This document shows positions 22,236-33,117 of a stretch of DNA of 64,000 nucleotides, piece by piece. The position numbers were made by a program, and so were the translations under genes. Every line of letters begins with the position of its first letter. Position 1 is the stretch's first letter. The notes beneath the pieces were generated by a model. That model worked only from the letters and a program-made list of their open reading frames with translations, made no database searches and was not told the DNA's origin. Origin of the DNA: Isoetes taiwanensis (lineage: Eukaryota > Streptophyta > Lycopodiopsida > Isoetales > Isoetaceae); the NCBI GenBank assembly GCA_021234155.1, contig JAJEKV010000064.1:2914001-2978000 (forward strand), written 5' to 3'.

Positions 22236-22768
22236 TTTTACGAATAAGGGCAAAAAGCAATTGATAGAAAGATATATTTGGCAAACACAAGCGCTAAAAT
22301 GGATTGTTTATTCAATAAAGGAAATACAGAGAACAACATAAGTAAAGAAATAGTCCAACCGCTCGACCACGAAACTAGCACTTCAAAACAATGAAGTAAA
22401 CCGCTAGGAGCCTCCAAGACTCCGCCGCTAGTTCCTCCCCTGAACTATGATGTAATCTCTCTCAGAGCCAATCTCTCTCGAGACAACCAATGATGCCACA
22501 TTATTCCACAACATGTTCTTATAAACCATAAGGATCTATTCTCGTCCTCTCATCCATTATTGGCTCTGGCTCCTGTAATACACCAGACTAAGATTAGCAT
22601 CATCTATTCTTTAATCTCCTCCAATCATAGATAACCAATAATAGAGTAGCTAATTCTATGGTGCACTATGATTGGCATGACAATTAGAATAGCTAATTCT
22701 AATGCCATGGTTGTATAAAAGTCTGGACTTTCTCATAACATTCTAACCTTTAGAATGTGTTCGTAACA
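22236..22768 (-). repeat. LTR 1 of the array (3' LTR, CLF1-proximal)
   Basis: 533 bp, minus-sense start TGTTACGAACAC at 22768 and end at 22236. It points towards CLF1 in the same transcriptional sense. Confidence 0.88.
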
Positions 22769-22786
22769 GCCCGTCGGGGTAAAGAA

Positions 22787-23810
22787 TCAACTGTCCTCAG
22801 TTGGCAAAGTAGATGAACCCCCTGGAAATAATATAGGCCTGTTACATTCACTGCGCAGATAGACTTCCCTGTAAGCTTCCAACAGAGGTAAGTAATGCTC
22901 GAAATAATCTTCTGATTTCCATCCTGCTTCAGTATATGGCACCTCCTTATACTTTACCAAATATCTGCGTTTAATACCACGACCCTTATGCCTCATAATC
23001 ATCTCAGGTTGATACACTGTATTATCATCCACTAACACTGGTTCTGATGCTTGCGGCACTAATTGTGGGTTAACTCATTTAAATGACCTGAGATATTCCA
23101 CATTAAAAGAATTATGCATCTTCCAAATATCGGGCAATTCCAACCTGTAAACATTATCATTTATCTTTTCAGTGATCCTAAAAGGTCCATAAAACCTGGT
23201 AAGAAGCTTGTGCTTTTTCTGTTCGGAAGGAGCACGTCTTTCCTTAATGATTTTAATGAATACCCAGTCATCCACCTGATATAGAACCTGTCTGCGTTTC
23301 CTGTTCGCTTGACGAGTGTACCTTTCATGTGCAACAGTGAGTGCTGCGCTGGTGGATTCCAAAACAGCATCCATATCCTTAGCAACTCGATCTGCCTCTA
23401 TCACACCTGCCACTTTAATAACCGGATTTGGAGGTAAACGTCCCTGTATAATATAAAAAGGTGATAAACCTGTGGCTGAGTGTGTGGCCATATTATAAGC
23501 AAATTGAACCACTGGAAGATACCGCTTTCAATCAAAAACATGCTCATGTACAAAACTGCGTAGCATGCTTAGAAGAGTTCTATAAGTAACTTCTGTCTGC
23601 CCATCCGTCTGAGGATGGAAAGCTGTGGAGAAATGCATCCTTGTACCTAAATTTGTAAACAATGCTCTCCAAAACTTGCTGCAAAACTTTGAATCTCTGT
23701 CAGAAATTATTACCTCCGGCAATCCATGGTTCTTAAATACTTCTTTCAAAAATAATCGTGCAGCATCATGAGCTTTTAACGTCTTTTTGCAAGGAATAAA
23801 GATTGCATAT
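22787..23810 (-). pseudogene. Ty3 chromovirus pol, internal region 1, sense arm: integrase core to chromodomain
   Basis: Minus strand: integrase core with ISDRDSKF and FHPQTDGQTE, then VQFAYNMATHSATG, the C-terminal DDWVFIKIIKE and NSFNVEYLRSF segments, and a chromodomain (KRRYLVKYKEVPYTEAGW). Stops and frame breaks separate the pieces near 23525 and 23065. It begins abruptly at 23810 inside the integrase core, so the first catalytic Asp region is absent from this arm. Confidence 0.85.
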
Positions 23811-25048
23811 GGGTAGTGATTTTCACATTAAAACAGACCAACAAAGTATTCAGTTTTTATTGACACAAGCTTCTGCAAACCCACGCCAGGTTAAATGGGC
23901 AGAGTTGTTATAGTGTTTTGGGATTGATACTAATGCTATTCATTATAAGCCAGGTCCACAGAATAAAGTTGCTGATGCTCTTAGTCGCGTGCGTCATTCA
24001 GATGACATTATTCAGATGAATAATTTTTCCCTTTGGCGGGAAAGCACATTTGAGGCAATGAAGGGTATGTATGAGCAAGATGATGAATTTGGTAGTGTTT
24101 GGATTGATTTGCATGAAAGCCAGCAACGTATTATTGACAATTTCTATTTACGCAAAGGATATTTGTTTTTCAAAGATTGTCTTTGTGTTACTCCACAATT
24201 CAGGGAAACGGTTCTACGGGAATGCCATGAGGTAGCAATAGCAGGTCATAGGGGTATTTTTAATACTCATGATTTGGTTTGAAAGTATTTCTATTGGAAA
24301 ACTATAAGAAAAGATATTGTTGCTTTTGTGGAAAGATGTCTTGTGTGTCAGAAAACCAAAGATTCTCATGCCAAAGTATGACACTAAGTATCCCGAAAAA
24401 ACCTTTTCAGCATATCAGTATGGACTTTGTTAGTGTTCCACGGAGCAGACAAGGTAATGATCAGGTTTGGACCATTGTGGACCGTCTGAGTAAGTATGCA
24501 ATCTTTATTCCTTGCAAAAAGACATTAAAAGCTCATGATGATGCACGATTATTTTTGAAAGAAGTATTTAAGAACCATTGATTGCCAGAGGTAATAATTT
24601 CTGACAGAGATTCAAAGTTTTACAGCAAGTTTTGGAGAGCATTGTTTACAAATTTAGGTACGCAGTTTTGTACATGCGCATGTTTTTGATTGGGAGCGGT
24701 ATCTGCCAGTGGTTCGGTTTGCTTATAATATGGCCACACACTCAGCCACAGATTTATCACTTTTTTATATTATACAGGGACGTTTACCTCTAAATCCAGT
24801 TATTAAAGTGGCAGAAGATGTGATGGAGGCAGGTCGAGTTGCTAAGGATATGGATGTTGTTTTGGAATCCACCAGGGCAGCACTCTCCGTTGCACATGAA
24901 AGGTACACTTGTCAAGCGAACAGGAAACGCAGATAGGTTCTATATCAGGTGGATGACTGGGTATTCACTAAAATCATTAAGGAAATACGTGCTCCTTCCG
25001 AACAGAAAAAACACAAGCTTCTTACCAGGTTTTATGGACATTTTCCAC
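23811..25048 (+). pseudogene. Ty3 pol, internal region 1, inverted arm: RNase H end to integrase
   Basis: Plus strand, starting at GSDFHIKTDQQ of RNase H and running through PGPQNKVADALSR, the integrase zinc-binding region (ERCLVCQKTK), QHISMDFVSVPRS and ISDRDSKF. After a small deletion near 24660 it continues to the C-terminal region, ending at LLTRFYG exactly at the LTR edge. It is opposite in sense to its own LTRs. An in-frame TAG within GELL*CFG is shared with the equivalent arm of internal region 2. Confidence 0.85.
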
Positions 25049-25534
25049 TTTTACGAATAAGGGCAAAAAGGCAATTGAAAGAAAGATATATTTGGCAAAC
25101 ACAAGCGCTAAAATGGATTGTTTATTCAATAAAGGAAATACAGAGAACAACATGAGTAATGAAATAGTCCAACCGCCTGACCACGGAACTAGCACTTCAA
25201 AACAATGAAGTAAACCACTAGGAGCCTCCAAGACTCCGCCGCTAGTTCCTCCCCTGAACTATGATGTAATCTCTCTCAGAGCCAATCTCTCTCGAGACAA
25301 CCAATGATGCCACATTATTCCACAACATGTTCTTATAAACCATAAGGATCTATTCTCGTCCTCTCATCTATTATTGGCTCTGGCTCCTGTAATACATCAG
25401 ACTAAGATTAGCATCATCTATTCTTTAATCTCCTCCAATCATAGATAACCAATAATAGAGTAGCTAATTCTATGGTGCACTATGATTGGCATGACAATTA
25501 GAATAGCTAATTCTAATGCCATGGTTGTATAAAA
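25049..25534 (-). repeat. LTR 2 of the array, first part (continues at 35250-35301)
   Basis: Matches LTR 1 and LTR 3 up to TTGTATAAAA, then jumps into the TIR element. The missing ~50 bp resume at AAAAGTCTGGAC (35250). Confidence 0.88.
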
Positions 25535-25851
25535 GGGTGAAAGCATTCTAGGGTGTACCATCTAAAGTTCTTTTTAGGGAGTGCAAAACTACCCAAAAAA
25601 GTACCCAACACTGGGTACTGGGAACTTGCATAAAGGTCTCAATAAACAATAAGTTTGAGAGTTGATTCATTAATTTTAATCTCTAATAGTGTTGTTATCC
25701 TCTGATACTATAGATTGACATGTTATTGACCTTCAATTCAAAAGTTTTGAATTGATTTTAATGGGAAGAAACAACAGAAAGTACTAGTTTTAAAAGTACC
25801 CAGTAAAGGTACTTTTGAGGGTTCCAAAAGTGGTACACCGTTATTGACCCT

Positions 25852-27740
25852 AAACCTGGCTTAAAGGTCAACCACAAGGAAATTGGGGTTAGAACCTCCA
25901 GATCACTTAAGGTGATCAGTCTATGCAAGATAAATTTAAATACAAGTTCAAAAATGTGAAGTTCTATACCTTTCACATTTCCAAAAACTGGCACCTTTGC
26001 CAAAACAGATGTGGTGATGAGATGTAAATTGATTTTTTGAGTCAAGCACTATAGACTTGGTCAAAAAAGTTGTAGGTACCCAACAGTAAAGCCTCTGACC
26101 AAGTCAGAGACTAAATTTATGAGTTATTCGAGCTCAAAGTGTGGTTAAAATTTGGTCAATAGAGGTCAAATATGGGAAACAATGATCAGAAAATGAGATT
26201 TGAAGTTGCTAAGCTTGTTTTTGAGAATTTCCAAAGCAAATATATTGCAGTGGTGATAAGGAAGAGAGGCAAGTGGTCAAATTCTCATTTAGATGTGTAA
26301 AAGTATTTTTTGTGGCTGGATTTGGCAAAATACAGTCAAAACTGTTCAAAACATAGAGCAATTTTCTTGAAGTTGAGCTAGACGTGATGTTTTTGGATGA
26401 TTTCAACTCCTTTGGCTTCCACAAGTCCTAAGAATAGTTGGCAAGTGGGCCAAAAGAACTAGAAAACACACGAGAATTTTCTGGAGAATATTTTGTGGCA
26501 AGAATTGTTAAGAAAAATATCAGAGATTAATTTGACAACTTGGCAATCAATTTGAATTGATATGAAGGTAAATATATCATGATAACAATAGATAAGGATG
26601 CTTCATAGCTTTAATCACAGGAAAATAATCATCACAAGTAATGTCAACTAGATCTTGTAAATCCAATTGAGGAGAGCTCAGGAACTTCAAGGATCGTTCA
26701 GATCTTGCTCAGCAATGATCAATGTAGGATCTGAGTACTTCTGGGCCTTCAAAAATGTTGAGGTTGTGTTTCCCCTGTATATAGTTTCGAATCTCGGTTT
26801 CAGTGATTTTAGGTAATAAATTTAGGCTTAATCTATTGCTTAAGTTCCGGAATCCAAGAATAGGGTGGTCTCAGAGAAAATGGAACGCGGGAAGGCATGA
26901 TTCGAGCTGGATTTCCAGTTCTAGGGTTCTTCAGCTGTATTTTCGCATAATTTGCGCGATACGGTTTCGTATTTTTGTAGGAATATACCCTGTATATGTT
27001 GTATTCAACCCTTTTTAAAAGCTTGGCCAATGATTCAAAGACCTTTACCCATAAAATACTTAAAGGAGATTATAGCCCAATGACCATAGGGATGATTGCT
27101 CACACGTGCAAGAGGATAGGGAATCTTTGAGGCATTTTTTGACAAGGTTGGGAATATACCACTGAAGATATGATGGAATAAGAATGAAGGTAAAAGAAAT
27201 TATGAGGGACATTTGAGGGGGCAAGGAAAAAATAAGGAGAAAGGAATGATATTTTTTGAGACAAAGGCTTAAGTTGGTTTTGAAATAGGCAAGGTGATGG
27301 CACATTGAAGGAATCAATAGGGAATTTGATGAAGATGGCAATTATGGCAAAGCAATCATGGCAAGTGAATGAATCAATGGATATGAAAACAAAGTTGAGC
27401 CAAAAAGTGCTAAAATGGGAGTAGTGAGGTGGAGCAAAGGGAAAGATTAGAAACTATACACCATGGGGTCTTCCAAACTCTAAACTTCCAATCTTCAAAA
27501 TATGTCTTCCAAACTTCATAACCCAGATTCTTCTAGAGCATACCCTTTAACTAAGCCAAAAAATACCTCTTATGAACTTTAACCTTGAGCTCTTGTTGAC
27601 TTGAAGAATGAACATCCTTTGACCTCCATATCAATGTTGAGTACCAAGAATCTTCCAAACTTTGACCTAGTATTCCAAGATAAGTTGGCCTAGTTTGAAT
27701 GCATAGATCACAATTAGCATGTTGCCCTTTGGGGGCAACA
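25852..27740 (-). repeat. 3' LTR of the dual-RNase-H element
   Basis: 1889 bp, closely matching 33118-35229. Relative to that copy it lacks ~27 bp near 25890, some 20 bp near 26640 and the ~175-bp insertion. Short conserved-looking frames inside both LTRs are shared non-coding sequence. Confidence 0.9.
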
Positions 27741-28600
27741 TCTCGCCAAAACAAGAAAAAGGCTGGTCCCCTCAGCCATATGATGTCAAAAATAAATAAC
27801 TAGAGGTGTCTTCAGCTTTGTACCAAGATGTCTAAGTGGGAATCATGATAGAATAAGAGTGTGAAGTGCAAACGTTGATGAGATGAGTGTGAATGTGGTG
27901 ATGAAATGATGTGAATGGAATATAATGAGTGAGAAAAGGCAAAAGTGAGTGTGAATATGATAGGATGATGGTGCAATGGAGATGAAGTGATTGTGCAAAT
28001 GTTTGAGATCTCGCCAAAACAAGAAAATGCATGTCTTCTACTTGATCTTCAAAAAGTTGCAACTCTGCTATGGTGGTAGAGATGAATTGCAGAGTGCTTT
28101 TCTTCTCTTGGGAATGAAAGCAAGAATAAAAAGTCTAAATGGAAGGTAGGGCTACTTATGACAGATGAAAAAGAATGGAGGAAGAGTGCACCTGTCATGG
28201 AAACACACAAACCAATTAGTCTCAAATCCTTGCAACTCTGCTATGATGGTAAAGGTGACTTTGCAGAGTGCTGTTAAGGTATGAAAAAAAAGAATAGGAG
28301 GTTGAATGGATGGTAGGAATATTCTAAGACAGATGAGAAAATGGAAGAAGGATGCTCCTGCATATGACACTTGGTAATCATTAGTATCAATCCTGTTCTT
28401 GAGATCATGTGTACTCTTATCTGGTAAGATCAACCTAAAACATGACCAATTCTATTAGAGTATGTGCTCAAAGTCAAGCTAATCTAACTGCTGGAATAAT
28501 GTACTCAAAAGTCAAACTGATTTAACTACTTTAAACCTACTATAAATCTCTAAGCTTTTAATGTAAAAAGAGGGACAAGCAAGCATGCTGGTCCCAATAC
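27741..28600. other. 3' non-coding region of the dual-RNase-H element with an imperfect tandem duplication
   Basis: No pol homology. A unit containing TTGCAACTCTGCTATG and TTGCAGAGTGCT is repeated with a ~173-bp period (about 28056-28400). CTCGCCAAAACAAGAAAA also occurs twice (27742 and 28010). Confidence 0.65.
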
Positions 28601-28644
28601 CTTTTCAGGTGCAGGATGTTGATAGGATTTGGCAGTGGCATTCC

Positions 28645-29700
28645 TTAAGCAACCTCTTGTAACCAATAAGAATTAGTACCTGCAGGTTCCAGCACTACAA
28701 AGGGTCCTTCCCAAATATTATCAAATTTGCCAGCTGAGTCTTCCTTTGACTTGTTCCATTTGAGAACAAGCTCTCCTTTCTTAAAGGTGCCTTGTATTTT
28801 GTGTGCAGCCTTGAATGCAGCCAGATCTTTGGCCTTTTTCAGCAAATTAGTGTTCTCAGCTTCCATTCTAAATGTAACAGGGCGTCCAATCTTTCCTGTG
28901 CATGTTCAAAAGGTAAGCACAATTTATGAGCTAATCTCAAGGAAGGTAATTCAAGTTCTACTGGTAGAACTGCTTCTATGCCATAGACCAAATTGAAAGG
29001 TGTATGATTTGTAGCTGTTTTGATAGTGACTCTATAAGCCCAAAGTGCATCCACTATTTTGATATGCCAATCCTTTTTGTTAATCTCAACTGTCTTCTGC
29101 AAGATATTTTTCAACACTTTGTTAGTAGCTTCAGCTTGTCCATTACCTTGAGGATAATATGAAGAACTTTTGGTGTGCTTGACCTTCAAAATGCTCAACA
29201 AATTAGCAATGACTTCATTAACAAAGGGGGTACCTCTATCATAATGTATCTGGAAAGGAATACCAAATCTGGAGCAAACAAATTCATGTAAAAACCTTGC
29301 AGTTGTGAAGGCATTAGCTTGCCTCAAAGGTATAGCCTCTGCCCACTTAGTAAAATAATCTGTAGACACAATAATATGCTGATGTTGACCTGTAGAAGAA
29401 GGATTAATGGGACCAATATAATCTAGCCCCCAAATTTGAAAGGGTCCTGGAGATATGATAGGATTCAAGGCAGCTGGCAATAAAATTCTTTTACTAAAAA
29501 TTTGACATTGATGGCAAGTTTTTATGACCTCATAGCAATCTCTAAAAACAGTAGGCCAATAATATCCAGACCTGAGAATTTTTTTGCAGTGGTATCCCCA
29601 GCAAAATGTCCTCCACAGATACCTTTATGCATCTCCCTAATAATTAAGGCATATTCTTCTTCACTTACACACCTCAGCAAGATTCCATCCCTGTTAACTT
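28645..29700 (-). pseudogene. Integrase of the dual-RNase-H Ty3 element
   Basis: Order on the minus strand: zinc-binding part (LIIREMHKGICGGHFAGDT, then a C..C half read in a shifted frame near 29510); DDE core with the first Asp in WGLDYIGPI, the second in YDRGTPFVNEV (usual Ser-Asp-Arg replaced by Tyr-Asp-Arg) and the Glu in NGQAEATNKVL; then ALWAYR and a C-terminal domain (FKKGELVLKWN, WEGPFVVLEP). The core from 29480 to 28839 is one open frame of 213 codons. Frames shift at both ends of it. Confidence 0.88.
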
Positions 29701-30720
29701 TGCACGACATTGTCTATCAGCTTGAATTGTTTGCACTTGTCCTTGAGTCGTCTTCTCTGACTTGGAGTGAGGCTTGGAGAGATGATCCCATGTTGTAAAA
29801 AATCTTTAATAGGTTGCTGCCATCCTCCTTTGGCTTGATCTCCTTGAGTTACTTCTAAGTGTGCTACTGCAAGTGAAGTGTCAGTAGTATTCAATTCATC
29901 TTCATGATCAAAAAATATATAAGGCAAGTAGAGGCTAGGATTTCGTGTCAAGTGCAACTCTTTTACAGAAATATCATAACTTTGCAACTTACAAGCCCAT
30001 CTCTGGATCTTTGGTTTATTAGTTGCTTTACCAAATAGCAAGCCCATTGGGTTTTGCTTTATATGAACTTGAACTTGGCTCTTCAGAAGCAAATGTCCTT
30101 GCCTATTAATAAGAAACATGAGAGCAGCTGCACTTTTTTCTATTCTGGTGTATCTTTCTTCAAGAGCAAACCATTGTTTGCTTGCAAAGACTATAGTATG
30201 CTTGTCCTGCAAAATGGCTAAACCTATGGCCTTTTTAGTAACAGTGATATAAACTTCAAATGGCATGCTCAGATCTGGTTTTTTCAAAAGAGTAGCTTCA
30301 CATATAGATGAAATGAGAAAGTCAAAAGCCTCTTGGCATTCTGAAGTCCATATAATAGGTATGTGCTTGCTTTCAGATTTAGAAAATTTACCTACCCTTG
30401 TCAACTTAGAGATGGGACTTAAAATATGAGCAAAATTTGGAATATACATTCTAAGAAAACTCGTCATACCAATAAAACTTTTAACCTGCTTTAGATTCTT
30501 GGGAGGTGCTAGCTTTTTGAGAGCTTCAATCTTATCCTGAGCAACCTGAATACCCTGGCTGGATACTTCATGTCCTAATAGCTGCCCTTTAGATGCAAAA
30601 AAGATACATTTTTTTGGATTTAGATTAACTCCTGAAGTCCTGCATAAAGAGCAAATTTTTGCAAGTAATTCCACATGGTTAGTAGAATGAGAACCCAAAC
30701 AATAGTAATTTCCCAAGAAG
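29694..30720 (-). pseudogene. Reverse-transcriptase C-terminal part and Ty3 RNase H
   Basis: After GSHSTNHVELLAKI, the tail of the archaeal-type RNase H, the frame continues directly into SGVNLNPKKCIFF, LLGHEVSSQGI and VKSFIGMTSFLRMYIPNFA. That is the reverse-transcriptase connection region. A degenerate Ty3 RNase H follows (FEVYITVTKKAIGLAIL, where an Asp is normally first; ALEERYTRIEKSAAALMF; QVHIKQNP). The fingers and palm with YADD are absent. The frame is open for 340 codons. Confidence 0.82.
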
Positions 30721-31130
30721 TAAAGTAAGCGAGCATTCCCATTACCTGATTTCTCAGGGACTCCATGTCAGCATTCTTGGCCTGATACTCACCACTAACC
30801 TGTCTGCAAACTAACTGAGAATCTCCATAGATGTGTATGACTGAAATATCCATAGCTTTAGCTTCTTGAAGACCTGCAATCAAAGCCTTGTACTCTGCTA
30901 CATTAGAAGTTATTTGGGAAAAAATCCTTCCTACCTTAGCCAAGAGTTTATTGAAGGTATTCTTTAGTATAGCTGCAGATGAAGCTACATTTAGTTTCTT
31001 TGAAATCCCTCCATCAAACCATAAACACCCTTCTTTTCCATTCTCAGAAGGTAGTGCACACTCTCTAATCAAAGGACTCAGATCAGTTTTCTTTGTGCTA
31101 GGGGTTGCTAGACTATAAAATCCTAGGGGC
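30690..31130 (-). pseudogene. Archaeal-type RNase H (aRNH) placed upstream of reverse transcriptase
   Basis: WFDGGISKKLNVASSAAIL, NVAEYKALIAGLQEAKAM and IYGDSQLVCRQVSGEY carry the acidic residues expected for this RNase H type (Asp in FDG, Glu in AEY, Asp in GDS). The end lies in a shifted frame (SHSTNHVELLAK). In well-known Tat elements the second RNase H follows the Ty3 RNase H; here it lies between protease and reverse-transcriptase remnants. Confidence 0.82.
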
Positions 31131-31214
31131 TCTTCTATAAGCATTTCTTTAATAAAGTGTACCTCTTCCTTGAAGCCATAAGAACCATCCTGGTTGTAAA
31201 TTGTAGCTACTTGA

Positions 31215-31560
31215 GTGCCATTTGAAATGGTGCATCTCCCTTCAGACCAGATTGGCCTAGCATCAACTGTAGCCATCCACCTTCTCCCTAGCAAGAGATC
31301 ATATATATCTGCATCTTCTCCTAAATCTTCAAAATCAACAATAACAAAATTGGCGGCTACAACAATGCCTTGGTGTTATAGGAACTTTGGTCACAATCCC
31401 AAGCTGGTGCTATTTTAGCATTAGAAAAGGATTTTAACAAAGCAGGATGACCTTTTATCTATCTCAAGCCCACATTTTTTCATAACATGATAAGGCATGA
31501 TATTTAGAGGTGAGCCTCCATCAGGCAACACATTGGAAAGAAAGAAACCTCCTAGAGTAA
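31215..31560 (-). pseudogene. Retropepsin-like protease remnant
   Basis: Minus strand VLPDGGSPLNIMPYHVM resembles the Asp-Ser/Thr-Gly-Ser active-site loop with Gly in the middle position. ANFVIVDFEDLGEDADIYD then LLLGRRWM matches the flap-to-LLLGRPW end of Ty3 proteases. The frame is interrupted in between. Confidence 0.68.
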
Positions 31561-31952
31561 TTTGAACACATAAATGCACCTGGATCTTCTTCATTTTGAG
31601 TCAAAATAAGATTAGTGGCATTTGCAACACCTACACAAAGCCCTTTGCCTCACTAAAAGTAGTTTGTTGCAACAACTTTTTCCTATAACCAGGTGCAATT
31701 TTTAATAAGGTAAATAAATCCACACTTACTTTGGAATTTTTCAGTAAAACATCCAACTCATCTAGATCTTGATAGGTGGAGCTATTTCTTAGGGAGGAGC
31801 TTCCATGACAGGAGGTAGTGGCAATGTTGATTTCCTGGAATGCTCTGGAACAAATTTGTTAGGCTCAACAGGTCTATGGGTATCCCCCATGCTCCTGGTT
31901 TGTACCACCATCACTTCCTCAGTCTTTGGCATCTCTATAACCTGCACAAACC

Positions 31953-33074
31953 TTATAGAACTAGTAGATTCAGCAAACTTACATGTGGAGTTGCCTCAAG
32001 TTTTTTCTCCCTCTCTTGCTTGGCAAAATATTCTTTGACAGAGCACCTAAGGTCAGTATGACCAATCTCCTTGCAAAAAGCACAAACTGGACATTCTCTA
32101 CCAAAATGACCTTTCTTTTTACATTTAGGACATATTTGCCAATAACAAATATCAATTTGGATGTGAAGTTCTATTGCAATGAATACATTAGGGATAAGTT
32201 CTACCACCTACGCTTGCTTTGAGCTCCACAAGTTGCTTGGTCACTTCTGCTAAAGCTTCAGTTACCTTTGTCAAGTCTGCTTTGACCTCTGAAATTTGAG
32301 AATTAGCCTCTTCATCTTTGGTTTATTTCTTTTCTTTATGCACAGCATAGATAGGAACAGAATGGTGAGGTTCATAAGGAACATCAGTGGCATCAGGGTA
32401 AAAGGGATCATGATGAAAACTATGGTGTTTTTCTGGTAGGATAGAAAGCATTTTAGTCAATTCAGTAGTCTTGGTAAAAACTTTGTAGATGGAATCAAAA
32501 CCTTCTGCAGCTTGAATCTTGATAAGTTTTCTATGAATTTCTGGTCTAGAAGATAGGCCTTTGATGAAAGAAAACACCAAAAAAGAGCGTGGGGACAGTA
32601 ACTTGACCTTTATGACATCTATTCATGAAGGTGCTGAATCTTTCCTTGTACTGACTAACACTTTCACCTGCATAAATGGAGAAATTTTGCAATTCATTAA
32701 CAAGGTCCTTAGGAGCAGCAAGCTTTCCACTTGGTGACAAGATCATCCCAAGAAGTGGTTCCCATAAGCTTCTCATAAGTCGGCCAAGCACCAGCTTCAC
32801 TCTCCTCTTTAAAGCACTTCTCAAATTGTGAGAATTTGCATCCTTTCTTGAAGCCATAATCCCTGTAGTAATCTTCAAAAATCCTCAGAAAAGTATTAGC
32901 ACTCATGCCGGAATCAAAAGTAGGTAGTGGAGTAGGCACATTCAATTCAAACTGGTAAGGCAAACTTTGGAGTAATCCAGCTGAAAAATTCGGGGGGAGA
33001 TCTCTGCAGAGTTCTGAAGTCTCATGATCTTCCATTGGTTCTTGCTCTGCTGGAAATTTCTGTTTTGGAGCCAT
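31953..33074 (-). pseudogene. Gag of the dual-RNase-H element
   Basis: ATG at 33074 starts MAPKQKFPAEQEP, 44 bp inside the 5' LTR edge. Capsid-like pieces then run across three frames: ANTFLRIFEDYYRDYG, LVNELQNFSIYAGESVSQY KERF and FIKGLSSRPEIHRKL. Two zinc knuckles follow (CPKCKKKGHFGREC and CAFCKEIGHTDLRC). At least two frameshifts make it non-functional. The candidate primer-binding site TGGAGGTTCTACC lies a few bases after the LTR (near 33114 on the minus strand), but I cannot name its tRNA. Confidence 0.82.
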
Positions 33075-33117
33075 GAGTTCTCGAAATCCAGGTAGAATCT
33101 CGGTAGAACCTCCAAAA

